DNA of 64,000 bases from Strigops habroptila (lineage: Eukaryota > Chordata > Aves > Psittaciformes > Psittacidae): positions 3,523,761 to 3,587,760 of the forward strand of contig NC_044289.2 in NCBI RefSeq assembly GCF_004027225.2. Reading direction: 5' to 3'. Positions 25,289 to 37,700 of this stretch are shown here, piece by piece. Under the pieces are notes generated by a model, which was given only the letters and a program-made list of their open reading frames with translations, searched no databases and had not been told where the DNA came from. A program made the position numbers and the translations under genes. Each line of letters opens with the position of its first letter. Positions within the stretch are counted from its first letter, which is position 1.

Positions 25289-25441
25289 ATAGACTCATAG
25301 AACCACAGAGTGGTTTGTGTTGGAAGGGACCTTAAAGCTCATATAGTTCCAACCCCTTGCCACGGGCAGGGACACCTTCCACTAGAGCAGGTTGCTCCAA
25401 GCCCCTGTGTCCAACCTGGCCTTGAACACTGCCAGGGATGT
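25289..25441 (-). mobile_element. CR1 LINE 3' fragment
   Basis: Antisense CR1 tail of the GCTCCAAG variant, breaking off at GCCAGGGATG. Confidence 0.93.
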
Positions 25442-27527
25442 TCTCTAATTCCCAAAGGCATTTAAGGACTAATTTAAATTCCAGGTACTTGAGATACTCC
25501 CAAACTTGTCACTATTTGTTTTTCTTGTGTCTTTTCCCTTTCCTCAAACCCAAAGGCATGAAGAGATCAATGAAGCAGCTTCTTTATGCAGTTTACAATG
25601 TGAGTAAATGCTAGCGGCTCCTCAGAGGTTACCTATCGCAGCAACACTCCCTTTGTACCACCCACCACAGGAGAAAGACTTCTTTAAAGAAAAGAAATAG
25701 GATGAGATATGTCTTGAGTAGGTGTTGAACTCGCCTCCTCTGAAACTGCTGTGGTGTTGGAGAACTGGAGCCTCCGTCCCCAGGGAGAGCAGGAGTGAGA
25801 CTTCTCTGAGGACCAGTGGAGACCCCTGTTTTTCTCCTGCTGTGCTGTCCTCTTGTCTCACTTGGCTCTTCCTCCTCTCCAGAAAGGAGAATCATCAGCT
25901 GCACTTCATCTTGACATATGCTGCTTTTTAATTTGTTATGCTAGGATGAGAGCTGGAGCAGCAAAGGAAATGCAGTGCACACCAACAGTCAACACAGTGA
26001 GTCAAATGAAACCAGGGCCTTTCAGTGTGTCACTGGAGAGGAGAGGGATGAAGGGTTTCGGGTGTATTCAAAGCTTTGGGGCTTTCTAGGCTCTTGCACA
26101 CCTGGGCCCCTTAAATGGGACACACGAATATATAGGGCACGCAGCATGAACTGGTACGTGCCTACAGCTGTCCTCACCCAGAGAGCAGCTTTGCAGCATC
26201 TGAAACCCATAACTCCTGTCAGTGGGAAACCTGGTCTTCAGGCTTCATCGGCTTTGGGAGAAGGTGAACTTCCTGCTTCCATCCAAGACTGACACATCTC
26301 TGTGATCAGGTTTTGTCTTACTCCGAGGGTATCATCTTCCCATGTGAAGCTCCAGCATGTTCAAGGGTGGGAAAGCAGCTCTCCCACCGGCTGGGTGGCC
26401 GTGTGGCTCCTGCTTCTCTCTCTGGTCAACTCTGGCAGGTCCTGGGTGCAAAGTTGAGCACATGCCACTGCAGGTTTGGCATTTGGGTTGTGCCATAAAC
26501 AGGTTCAATCTGTGTCTTACAGGCATTGCTTGGAAAATAACAACCTAACATTTGGAGATGTTTCCAACTCCAGGTAGGGTTTGGAAGGAAAACAACCCAA
26601 TGTTTCCAATTTAGGCAGCTGTCCTGCTCTGACACTTGGAGTATTCAGTCATTGACAAGAATTATTCTTCTTGGAGCATTATCCAAAAATCTGTCATGGC
26701 ATTTGACTCTTCAGCATGATCTCAGATGACTGATACAGTGGAGAGACCCGCAGGCGTTTTGAGGAGCATCTCAGCATCCTCTCTGTGCATCTGGAGGCAG
26801 CACTGAAATGTTGCCATTGGTGAGGCAGTAAATATTTCTGAGCAGTGAAATGTGGAAGAAGGAGACCAGGGAGGCAGCGTTTCCCCACGGACCATCTCAC
26901 TGGCTCGTTTTTAGCCCCAGGACAACTCGAGGCTGACTCAAGTCCTTGTTCGCAGTCTGGTTTGCTCACATGATTCTCATTAAATGAATGTGTTTAGGCT
27001 AAAAATGAGGAGTTTCAGAAAGATGGTGTTTATCTGCGTTTATAGATGCCCCAGGTCCTTGCAGGAAGCTTTTAAATTTAACAATCCTGTTTGGGTGAGA
27101 GCTTGGAATAGAAGGTGTTGGCTTCTCGTGGACTTTGGGTTTGGTGTTTCATGCAGCAGCCCGGCAGTAGCTGGTTTTATTTTGGGGCTATAAATTCCAT
27201 GTGACTTCCCCCTATCCCTGTAAATCAACGAAATCAGTTCTGCTTTCTTAATGTGCCCTAGAAGCATTTTAGGAGGAAAGAGGAGAAACCGTAAGGATGG
27301 GTTTCACGCTCTGTTTCTCTCCATAGCATGGCAATATCAGCTTGGACATACATGCCTGGGGAAGAGGGTTTCATAGGAAGGGGGTGAAGAAGATCAAATG
27401 AGGCAGGTGGGTGGCAGTGTGCTGGTATTTGGGGTGTGTGGTGGGAATGGGCCAGCAGCAGGCAGGGAACAATGTCGTGCTCTCCTTGGCCTGCCTGCAG
27501 CTGAGCTTGCAAAGAGCATGAACCACA

Positions 27528-27632
27528 TAGAATCCCAGACTGGTTTGGGTTGGAAGGGACCTTAAAGCTCATCCAGTTCCAGCCCTCTGCCACGGGCAGG
27601 GACACCTTCCACTAGAGCAGGTTGCTCCAAGC
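27528..27632 (-). mobile_element. CR1 LINE 3' terminal fragment
   Basis: 105-base antisense CR1 tail, truncated within GGTTGCTCCAAGC. Confidence 0.9.
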
Positions 27633-28607
27633 AACATATTTCCTCCTTTTCTCTGCTTTCCCCTCAAGGATGCCTTTTGAGGCTGGAGCCAGGAGCGTGG
27701 CCACGCTGTTCAGCTGAGCTGGGATGCCCCACCAGTGCCAGGGTCGACAGGAGGGCCCCTCAGATGCTGGAAAAGAAGCTGCAGTGTGAGCTGGTCATGT
27801 ATTAGACACCAGAGACTGCACACAGGAGAGAGGGTGTCAGCAGCTGGTGCCAGCTCATCTTTACAACCCTGTGCCCATCTGGATCACTTGCTGGCACAGC
27901 TGCACCAATGCTCCCTGCACTGGGCCAGCACCCACCCAAAAACATGGGTGCCTGTTGCATGGCTCTGAGAGAGGTTGCAATCCCTCTGGAGAGACCATCT
28001 CCGAGCCGGGCAGCATGGACACAGGGTACATGCAAGGCTGAGTGATGGCTGGCACAGGGACCACCTTGGTGTGAGGGAGAGATGTAGGAACCTTTAATTT
28101 TGAGCTTTTTGGTTAAAAGCAAACATGTAAAACTGGTCAGGGAGCTGTTTGCCACAGCGGCTGCTTCAGAGCGTGGCTTTGCTGGTTGGGAAGCAGGGCT
28201 GGAAGTGAAACCTCGGTCCCTCGTACTGGTGAGGTGCGTCTGGGCACAGGGAGTGTTGGAGGGATCTTAAATGGGGGCAAAGCAAACAGGCAGAAAGTCC
28301 TTGAGGAAGCAGCTTCAGGCATAAGGGGTGAGAAGATGCAGTCAAGAGACTGGGATGGTGAACACGGGCATCCTGAGCCTGCCTGGCAGCACCTCTGGAC
28401 ACGTGTTTCACCCCGATGCCTGTCCCCAAGCCTGGGGCCATGCTCTGCCTCTTGCCTATGGTGACCTGGGGCCATGCAGAGCAGCAAGAGCCTGGTGTGA
28501 CCTCCCCCTGCCTCTTATCTTCACCCTTGCAACCGTGCTCCGTGTGCTGGGCGGGGAAATGCTTGTCGCTGGCTGGCACTAAGCGTTACCACCTTCTCTT
28601 TGTACAG

Positions 28608-28751
28608 TTGCTGGTGAGAAGAGGGTGCCAGTGATGCCCGGATCGCCCGTGGAAGTGAAGATACAGTCCAGGTCCTCTCCTCCCAACATGCCACCGCTGC
28701 CCCCCGTGAACCCCGGCGGCCCCCGGCCCGTGTCCTTCACTCCGGCTGCAC
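28608..28751 (+). CDS. CBFA2T2: CBFA2T2 exon 2
   Basis: The acceptor is TTTGTACAG and the donor GTAAGA. The frame enters with two bases (TT) completing a codon from an upstream exon, then [17 protein letters not shown], and ends with the first base of the next codon. The first ATG in the exon (28634) gives MPGSP and could start translation if the upstream exon is non-coding. The Pro-rich segment [14 protein letters not shown] is typical of the family's N-terminus. Human isoforms differ upstream of the shared EKR, so the extra residues before EKR are the least certain part. Confidence 0.9.
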
Positions 28752-31700
28752 GTAAGATCCCAGCAATGCTGCTTTTCCCAGGGACCAGCTCTAGCCAGGA
28801 GGGAAGGCTCTGCTTGTAGGAGTCGCTGGGGATGTCTAAGCTGTGCTGCATGGCTGTAAGGAAAGGGGGACTGGGGCTTTTCTGCTGTTCTGCTACATAT
28901 GCAGGATGTATAACAGGGTCTGTAATCCCCCCCTACCTCCTGCCTGCTCCTACCTTGCTGCCTAGAGTCCTTCTCTTTGCAAGTGCAGCCTTGATTTCCA
29001 CCATAAACTCCTTAAGAAATTGAAGTCTTTTATCAGGCTGGCTTCAAACGAGCCAAGAGCTGGGCTTTTCACTCTATCTTTTGGAGGAGTTAATTCCCAC
29101 TCTACTCTATCTCACTTTGCAGACAGTGTTTCTGCAGCTGAGATTAGAAAGTTTTCCTTTTTTTCTAATTTCCCAGCGTCAGAGATGCCTTTCTGTCCAT
29201 CCAGATTCTCTTTTCTCCATCTTCTTCTTTATAATCTTGCCTATGAAGCCACAGTCAGTCCTGGTCCTGCCCATCTGCAGCACAGCCTTGCACCCACTTC
29301 TGGCTCAGAGGTGACTCCACGGAGGGGATGGACATGTGGCTTTTTCTTAGAGCCTAGAAAGAGTCCTTTTTTCCTTCTTTAGCCAACATTAAAGCCGTTT
29401 AATGTCTGCTAAAAAGCATCGTTCTGAAGAAAAGCTGCTTTTCTTTGTTGGGCATGGCGTTATCTGAGCCCTGCACGTGGCACATTCATATTTTCCATGC
29501 TCTCCTCACCCCTTTTGCCCTGCACTGAGCGTCTCCCTAGCTGGTTCTGCATTGCTTTGCTGTCCATGCTGGTGCCTGGGGTATCTCACAGTTGCATGCT
29601 GGCAGGGGATTTTGAAGGTTTACAATCCAGCTCCATCAGGACACACACTAATGTATTGCGTGGTGCTGGCAGTAGCCCTAATCACTGGGTTATCCCGCCA
29701 GACACATCCCCATCTCTATGTGCTGAGGGGTTTTTAATGGCTCTCCTTTTGCTCAGGCAGAAAAAGACCATTAGCAAAGTGACAGGAATTAATTTTCCCA
29801 ACGAGGTTGCTTGGCACACTGGTAAGGGCCAAGGAGCCTGAATCTGCTGATTGCACATGACTTAATTGCCTCTTTCCAAGATTGATGAGAGATGGAGCCT
29901 GTGGTGAAGTTCATTCTTGCTGCTTTACGTCTCAGTTACACCAAAGGGTCTTGGTCAGAGTCACTGGGTGCGTGTCCTACACTGTAAAAGCCCACGGCTG
30001 GGGCAGGTGAGGAGGAACATGCTGGAGGAAGGCCCTGTCTGCTTGTGGATCACTAACAAAAGGGTTGGAGAAGCAGCAAAAGCCTATTGAGGACCTAAGG
30101 AGAATTTAACAGAGTAGCCCTAGGTGATGACTTTTATGTTCCCAGGAGTTTAGCATCCCCCTCTCCCCAAACCAGTAACCCCCATGGGATACTACAAACC
30201 AGTATCCACCTCACTTGCTTCAGCACGGTCTTTTCACCTGGAAGCGGAGGTCCCAGCCCGGCTCTGTGGTCTGTGGGGAGCAGATCCCGGTGCTGTGCCG
30301 GAGCAGATAACTGCTGGTTGCCCTGCGGTAACGGTGCTCACAGGAGGGTCAGGCCGGGCAGGGGGAGCCCCAACACGCAGCGGTTACAGGGCTGTGTCTA
30401 ACGGCAGCTCTAACCCAGCGTGTTCTGCTCCAGAGTCCACCAACAGCCACCGCTGCCACCCAGGGCAGCCTCTCCTGAGGAGCTGCGGCCCCCTGGCCCC
30501 GTGTGGATCTCACAGCCCCGCTTCTCCCGGCTATAAATAGAGCCCATTGCTCTGCTGGTCTTTCATGTGAAACAATAAGAGGAAGTGAAACAGAGAAGCG
30601 GGTGAAGTGCCTCAGTCACAGCAGAGCTGTTCATAGAATCCCAGACTTGTTTGGGTTGAAGGGACCTTAAAGCTCATCCAGTTCCAACCCCCTGCCAGGG
30701 GCAGGGACACCTTCCACTAGAGCAGGTTGCTCCAAGCCCCTGTGTCCAACCTGGCCTTGAACACTGCCAGGGATGGGGCAGCCACAGCTTCTCTGGGCAC
30801 CCTGTGCCAGCGCCTCAGCACCCTCACAGGGAAGAGCTTCTGCCTCAGAGCTCATCTCAATCTCCCCTCTGGCAGGTTCAAGCCATTCCCCTTGTCCTGT
30901 CCCTACAGGCCCTTGTCCAAAGCCCCTCTCCAGGTTTCCTGGAGCCCCTTTAGGCACTGGAGCTGCTCTAAGGTGTCCCCTTCAGGAGCCTTCTCTTCTC
31001 CAGGCTGCCCCAGCCCAGCTCTCTCAGCCTGGCTCCAGAGCAGAGCTGCTCCAGCCCTCGCAGCAGCTCCGGGGCCTCCTCTGGCCTCGCTCCAGCAGCT
31101 CCACATCCCTCTTGTGCTGTTGCCCCAGAGCTGGATCAGGACTGCAAGGGGGGTCTCCCCGGAGCGCAGCAGAGGGGCAGGATCCCCTCCCTTGACCTTT
31201 GCTATTTGAGAAGCTTTCTCTGGGCAGCTTTCCCCTATTTATAACAATTTTATTGTGAAATAAGTGCTCTGGATGAGTAATTCATGGAAGCTTTGCCTTT
31301 CACACAGCTCTATGTTTGCTGGTGCTCCATGGTAGCTGACCCTGCAGGTACGTGCCATCTCTGCAGGACATCTCTGTCCCTTTGCTGCCTTGGGGAAGTC
31401 GATGTGCACAGGAGTTTCTGAGGTTGTGTTGTTCCATAACAAAAGGCATGAGTTTGCTTTGCCTTTGTACCTTCATTCTCTTAATCCTGGCCTTTGCCTT
31501 TATTTCATCATCTCTCTGTCTGCGAAAGGACACGTCTTTGTTATGCCCCCAAAGAACCTGTCACCCCTTGGTTAGCAGGAACCACCTTTCATGGTCTCTT
31601 CAGCCTTATCTTTCCCTTGCATCTTAACTGACTCTGGTTAAATCCTCCTGGGTTCCCTCTGTGCTCACCACGGCAGGTCCAGGTGTGTGGAGCCTTTCCA

Positions 31701-34700
31701 GCCTCCCACCCTGGTGTGCCCCAGAGCGGTTTAACTGTTCACATCCCTCCTGCTGCCTTCTCCGAAAACCCCTCCCTGGGTCACGAGGGTTTGGTGTGAT
31801 CCTCGTGAAGCTGCAGTGAGAGTTTTGGCATCTCTTTTGGCAAGTTGTTGCTCCATCACTGCATGCCCTGCATGCAGGGGGCAGCTCTGCGGGGTGGCTG
31901 CAGTGCTTCTTCTCTGAACGCCATCATTTGAAATGGTTTATACAGCTTGTGGCCATCTCTTCAGCACTTACATCCATAAGGGATTCAGGGCTGGGCTTTA
32001 AGGATAAACCAGTGGATCAGCTAAAACTGTATTTACAATGATGTACTTTTCACCTCTCAAACTCTGGTTTGTGCTGCATTGGTGTCCCAGTGCACAGCTG
32101 CTCTTCAGACAGGGCTCTGGATTGCACAACAGCAGTGTGGGGATGTCAACAATTGATTCTAATCCCTTGCCGAGTTCCCAAACTTCCAGCCCTTCAGTCT
32201 GTTTCGACATGCTCACCACTTACAGGAGGCACTGCTGCAGATGGGACCAGGTTGGGAAAAACAACCCTGCTTGTGAAACTCCCTGTAAATCCCTGGGGAG
32301 GTGCAATGGGAGCCGTGGGCAGGATGCTGTTGGTTCTCCTTGGGGTGAGGAGGAGGCACCTGAGCTGCAGGTTCTGCTAGTGGGCCCCTGGCTATAATGA
32401 GCACTGGTGTCTTACTGTAAAGGCTGGGGCTGGGCAGGCTGGTTGGGATGTCTGGTGTCATTTTCTGCCTGACAAAGGCCAGGAAACCCTGATCGCTAAT
32501 TCTTGCTGAGGGCTCTACTTGTGCTATTTTAGCTTTGAGCTAAAGCACATTTAATTCCTTAGCCTGAGCTTGGTCTGCCACAGCGGCAGCTCTGTGCAGC
32601 CTGACCCCACGTCCCCTCAGGCTGCCTCAAATGCAAATAGTGGTGCGGCTGCTCTGCTGAGCCCTAATTCTGTTGGTGTTTGATGGCCCTGGGTATGAAG
32701 CTCACTGAGCAGAGGAGAGGAATGCCAGGGAGGTGACTGGCTGTGGTGTAAATCACACCTGAGGAAAGTCGGGAGGTTTAGATTGGATCTTAGGCAGAAG
32801 CTCTTCCCTGTGAGGGTGCTGAGGCGCTGGCACAGGGTGCCCAGAGAAGCTGTGGCTGCCCCATCCCTGGCAGTGTTCAAGGCCACGTTGGACACAGGGA
32901 CTTGGAGCAACCTGCTCTAGTGGAAGGTGTCCCTGCCTGTGGCAGGGGGTTGGAACTGGGTGAGCTTTAAGGTCCCTTCCAACCCAATGCCTTGGCTTGG
33001 TGTGTGGTTCTCATGTGCTGAGGGCTGCAAGAGCATCCCTGTGAGCCCAGGGGAAAGTTGAGGAGAAGGCACACGTGTTGTCGGTAATCAGCTCTGTCGC
33101 TGGGTGCCCTCCAGCACCGTGTGCAGGCTCTGCTCTGCTCATAGCCCGTTTCCTGGTTCTTGCCCTGTTTGCTGGCAGCAATCAGCCAGCAGCAGCAGGC
33201 TCCTGGATCCTCTTAAACACCAGAGGACGTGTCCATCTGATGCTCAATGTCTCTTCTCTCTCCTATTTACAGTGCCCAACGGAATAAACCATTCCCCGCC
33301 GACGCTGAACGGGGCTCCATCCCCACCCCAGAGGTTCAGCAACGGTCCTTCCTCCTCCTCCTCGTCCTCGCTGACCAACCAGCAGCTCCCAGCCACGTGT
33401 GGTGCCCGGCAGCTCAGCAAGCTGAAGCGCTTCCTCACTACCCTGCAGCAGTTTGGCAATGACATCTCACCAGAGATAGGCGAGAAGGTCCGGACCCTGG
33501 TCCTGGCGTTAGTGGTAAGCCTCACATCCCAACTCAGGCTGCCTTGATCTTGGAGAGCTCTTTGGGATGGGATCCTGACAGCCAGCACATGCCCACATTA
33601 CACAACATTGTGTGTCTGCATGTTTACAAGCAGAGGTGTTGGCTGAGCAAGGCTCTGCAGTGTTTGTGCTTTCTGGTAAACTTGCTGACTTCTTTCTTTC
33701 TTGGCTTTGGTGGGTTTCAAAAAGCTCTTTGTCCAGTGGCTTTGACATCAGCTTGTGTGCAGCTACACTTAAGGAATGCTGGATGGACTGGGACAAAGCC
33801 TTTCTCTAAAGGCCACAGGTCTCATGTCATAGGTATGCTGGGCTTCTCCATTTCTTCTCATAAATGAAACTGGTCACCCAGTTCAGAAGAGTCTATAGTT
33901 ACGCTCTATAGCTAGGGAAGTGTTCGCTTGCCTGTGCAGTGTTAATTGCCTGACCCCAACCACAGATCAGTTTAACTCTGATCTGCTTCCATACAATGAA
34001 AAACCAGTTCCAGCCACTGCTTAGTTAGTGCTGGCCTGACTTCAGTGTGTCAACTCAACGCTGCTTTGCTCAGCAAAGGAGCCAGCAGTAATGGGAAGAG
34101 CAGGGTGCTGCTGCTAGCAGGGACTCACTCCAGAGAGCCGGGAGTCCTGCTCTGCTCCCACGTGTATAGAGACTATCAGGACACCTCAAAGATGTAATTT
34201 ATTGATAAGCAGTGATGTATTTAATGGGCTGTTTTCCTCTTTATGGGCTGCTCCTGCCATGTCTTAACCCAAGCCCACTGGCACAGCAGAGTGAGCTGTT
34301 GCCAAAGCCTGCAGAGGATGGGAAGGCAGCGGTTGCAAACTCAGAGGGCTGGGCTCCTGGTGTGCTGCTTTGTGGGATTGCATATGTGCATTGCCAAAGG
34401 CATTGGTTCTTCCAGACACATTCATGCCTGTAACAGTCTGAAGGTGCAGCTATAGAAAAGGGCTTGGTCAGTAACTTGTGCATCTTCTGCCCTTTTGCAT
34501 TCCTATGCTCGGATTTGCAAGAGCTGGGGTGGGTGGCAGTGCAAACACAGTGTGTGTGTGCCCTCGTACCTCTTAGCAGCTATGGACAGCTGAAAACACC
34601 CTTCAAAACCCAAATGAAGGAGTCTTGCTGCAGAATCGTATCAAGTATTTGCAGGTATACAAATTACCTGATAGAAATGCTGTGCAAGCCCAGACCTGGG

Positions 34701-37700
34701 ACTGAGACCCTGGAGCACAGCAGCATGCTGCCCAGCCAGCACTGGTCCCATATGGCACCCAGTGCTGATCCCGAGCTCAGCTGTGCTGTTTGGCATGGGC
34801 AGAACAACCGTGAGTCTGTCCATAGCCTTGGGGGCTTTCAGTGTTTCGTAGGATGATAAAATGGTTTGTGTTGGAAGGGACCTTAAAGCTCATCCAGTTC
34901 CAGCCCCCTGCCACGGGCAGGGACACCTTCCACTAGAGCAGGTTGCTCCAAGCCCCTGTGTCCAACCTGGCCTTGAACACTGCCAGGGCTTGAACACTGG
35001 ATGCAAAACACTGCTGCTGAAGGAAGGAATATGCATTTCCATGGGTGTCGGGTAGTACCTTAGCTTGCCCTTTTGGAAATGGAAATGTTAAGCTGTGCAG
35101 GTTCCTCTATCATCTCACCACTCACTATGGTGATTGCTGCAGGGTTGAATTTTGTATATGCAGGTTATCAAATGCTGCTTGTCCCAGGGAGCACCCAGCC
35201 TGCACAGCGCCAGGGGATGTGCTGCAGGAGCAGCAGGGTGATGGAGACCTCGTGGCTGGTGGGTTAGACGAGGTGAGCTGAGCAGGAGGAAGGAGGAGAG
35301 GAAAGGGTGCAGCTCTGAGCAGCTGGAATCACTGCTGGCTCCCTGCAGGAGCTGCCAGCTGGGTCCTGCTGCTTCCCAGAGCCAGGCTCTGCTCCCAGCC
35401 CTGGGGCCGGGAGGATGCTGGACCAGGCAGCGCTCACCCCTCGCCTGGTGCAGCATTCCTGCTCCATTGGCCTGAGTCTTTTTGACTGTTAGGCAGAATC
35501 CGATGGAAGCTGTCAGTCCTGTATTGGCAGATGCAGTCTCTCTTCCAGTTCTGTTCATTTGGAGCCGTTTCCCACGTGTCTAAAAATAAGAGCAAATTGT
35601 CATTTCATTTCTTAATTTGTTTCCTCAGAACTCAACGGTGACGATCGAGGAATTTCACTGCAAGCTGCAAGAGGCGACGAACTTCCCCCTCCGGCCCTTT
35701 GTGATCCCCTTTCTGAAGGTGACAGGGAGCTGGTGGGGTTTGCTGGTGCTCCATGTGCCGGGCTGTGTGCTTGGCAGCGTGTCATGCCTGGGAAAGCTCT
35801 TCCTTCAAGCACCACAGCAATTTAGTTCCAGTCCAAGACAGACCACACAGACCAAGCAGTGGCCATGCGGGACGGGCTTGCAGAATGCTAACGTTGTAAC
35901 AAGTGCCACATATGTCTGCTTGCGTGTTAGGGATAAAGGGGACAAACCAAGCTCCATCAGGAGCTTCTGATCCTATAATCTTATTTGCAGATGTTCAGAT
36001 CTAGAATATTTGAAGTGCTGGCACACGGAGCCTTTCTGGGGTGGTTAGATGCTGGAAGCACAGAGCGCTCCCCGTGACACTTGGGTTTTGGGTGCATCAG
36101 CGTCAGGCCATCTTCAGCTCTTGAGGAAATACAGATAAATCCTCGTGCAGACACCAAGAGCTGGAGGATCCTGAGTGGGGGCCACAGGCTCTAGGTGTTA
36201 ATAGAATTATGGAATGGTTTGTGTTGGAAGGGACCTTAAAGTTCATCTAGTTCCAACCCCCTGCCACGGGCAGGGACACCTTCCACTAGAGCAGGTTGCT
36301 CCAAGCCCCTGTGTCCAACCTGGCCTTGAACACTGCCAGGGATGGGGCAGCCACAGCTTCTCTGGGAAAAGTCTGTGCCAGCGCCTCAGCACCCTCACAG
36401 CGAAGAGCTTCTGCCTCAGAGCTCATCTCAATCTCCCCTCTGGCAGGTTAAAGCCATTCCCCCTTGTCCTGTCCCTCCAGGCCCTTGCCCAAAGCCCCTC
36501 TCCAGGTTTCCTGGAGCCCCTTTAGGCACTGGAGCTGCTCTAAGGTCTCCCCTTGAGGAGCCTTCTCTTCTCCAGGCTGCCCCAGCCCAGCTCTCTCAGC
36601 CTGGCTCCAGAGCAGAGCTGCTCCAGCCCTCGCAGCAGCTCCGGGGCCTCCTCTGGCCTCGCTCCAGCAGCTCCACGTCCCTCTTGTGCTGTTGCCCCAG
36701 ACCTGGATCAGGACTGCAGGGGGTTCTCCCCAGAGCGCAGCAGAGGGGGAGAAGCTCAGTGGGATGCATTAACCCAGCGTTACTCCTCTGAGGTGTGCAG
36801 AGCAAACCTGTGAATGCCTGGGTAAAGCAGACCCCGCTTGTTTTTCAGGCCAACCTCCCGCTGCTGCAGAGAGAGCTGCTGCACTGTGCCCGCGCTGCCA
36901 AGCAGACGCCCTCCCAGTACCTGGCACAGCACGAGCACATCCTGCTGAACACAAACACCACGTCCCCCGCCGACTCCTCCGAGCTGCTCATCGAGGTGAA
37001 CGGGAATGGGAAGAGGCACAGTCCAGACAGGTAAACACGGCACTCGGCACTCTGCCACGGTCTTGAAGTCGTGACTTGGTTCAGCTTTGCTGCTGTCAAA
37101 GCTTCAAGCAGAATCCAGGGCTAAAGCAGAGGATTTTATCACTCTCAACAACTGTTCTGGCTGTTAATAAGACATCAGTGATTGTTCTTCCTGCACTGTG
37201 AATTCAGGTTGGGATCCTCCTTCAAGCAGGTTCTGTTCCAGCGGCAGCTGAGCCCCCCCTTCCTGGGGCAGCCCACAGAGGCACTGTCTTAGAAGGGTGC
37301 AGTTCCTTTTCACCACTTCTTATTCCAAGTTAGAATTTGTTATGTAATGATGTGGAGCATGCCTCAGCTTTATCTAAACTGTGAAATGTTAATGTGGTCA
37401 TGCTCAGAAAGATGAATCACAGCACTCGGGCATCTTGACCTTGTTCTTTTGACAGGGTCATCCTGTGGATTTGTTCCCAAGTTGAGTGTGTTTGGTTTAG
37501 CTCCCTGCCTTTCCCCCCAGTAAAATCATCGCTACCCAAGCTCTGCTGGTTTGAAATCTGCATCTTTCCAAGTGCACTCACGTGGTGCTAACAAACACCT
37601 CCCTGCTGGTGTGGTTGCAGAAGGGACGACAGCAGCTTTGAGAGGGACCCGCTGCCGACAGACCCTCCGGCCAAGAGGGTGTGCACCATCAGCCCCGCGC

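Larger units (their letters stand above)
20602..28607 (+). other. CBFA2T2 5' intronic region, right part up to exon 2
   Basis: Contains CR1 copies at 21226, 23502, 25289 and 27528. The block at about 20640-21225 is AT-rich with many TAAT/ATTA cores and no repeat signature. A GC-rich patch at about 23240-23460 precedes a long CR1. No coding exon was recognised. Confidence 0.5.
28752..33272 (+). other. CBFA2T2 intron 2
   Basis: 4.5 kb with CR1 copies at 30632 (antisense) and 32768 (sense), and a GC-rich patch at about 30230-30530 ending in CTATAAATAG. No alternative exon seen. Confidence 0.8.
33515..36848 (+). other. CBFA2T2 introns 3 and 4
   Basis: Two introns around exon 4 (35629-35718). 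Each has one antisense CR1 (34851 and 36200). Nothing else is recognised. Confidence 0.8.
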
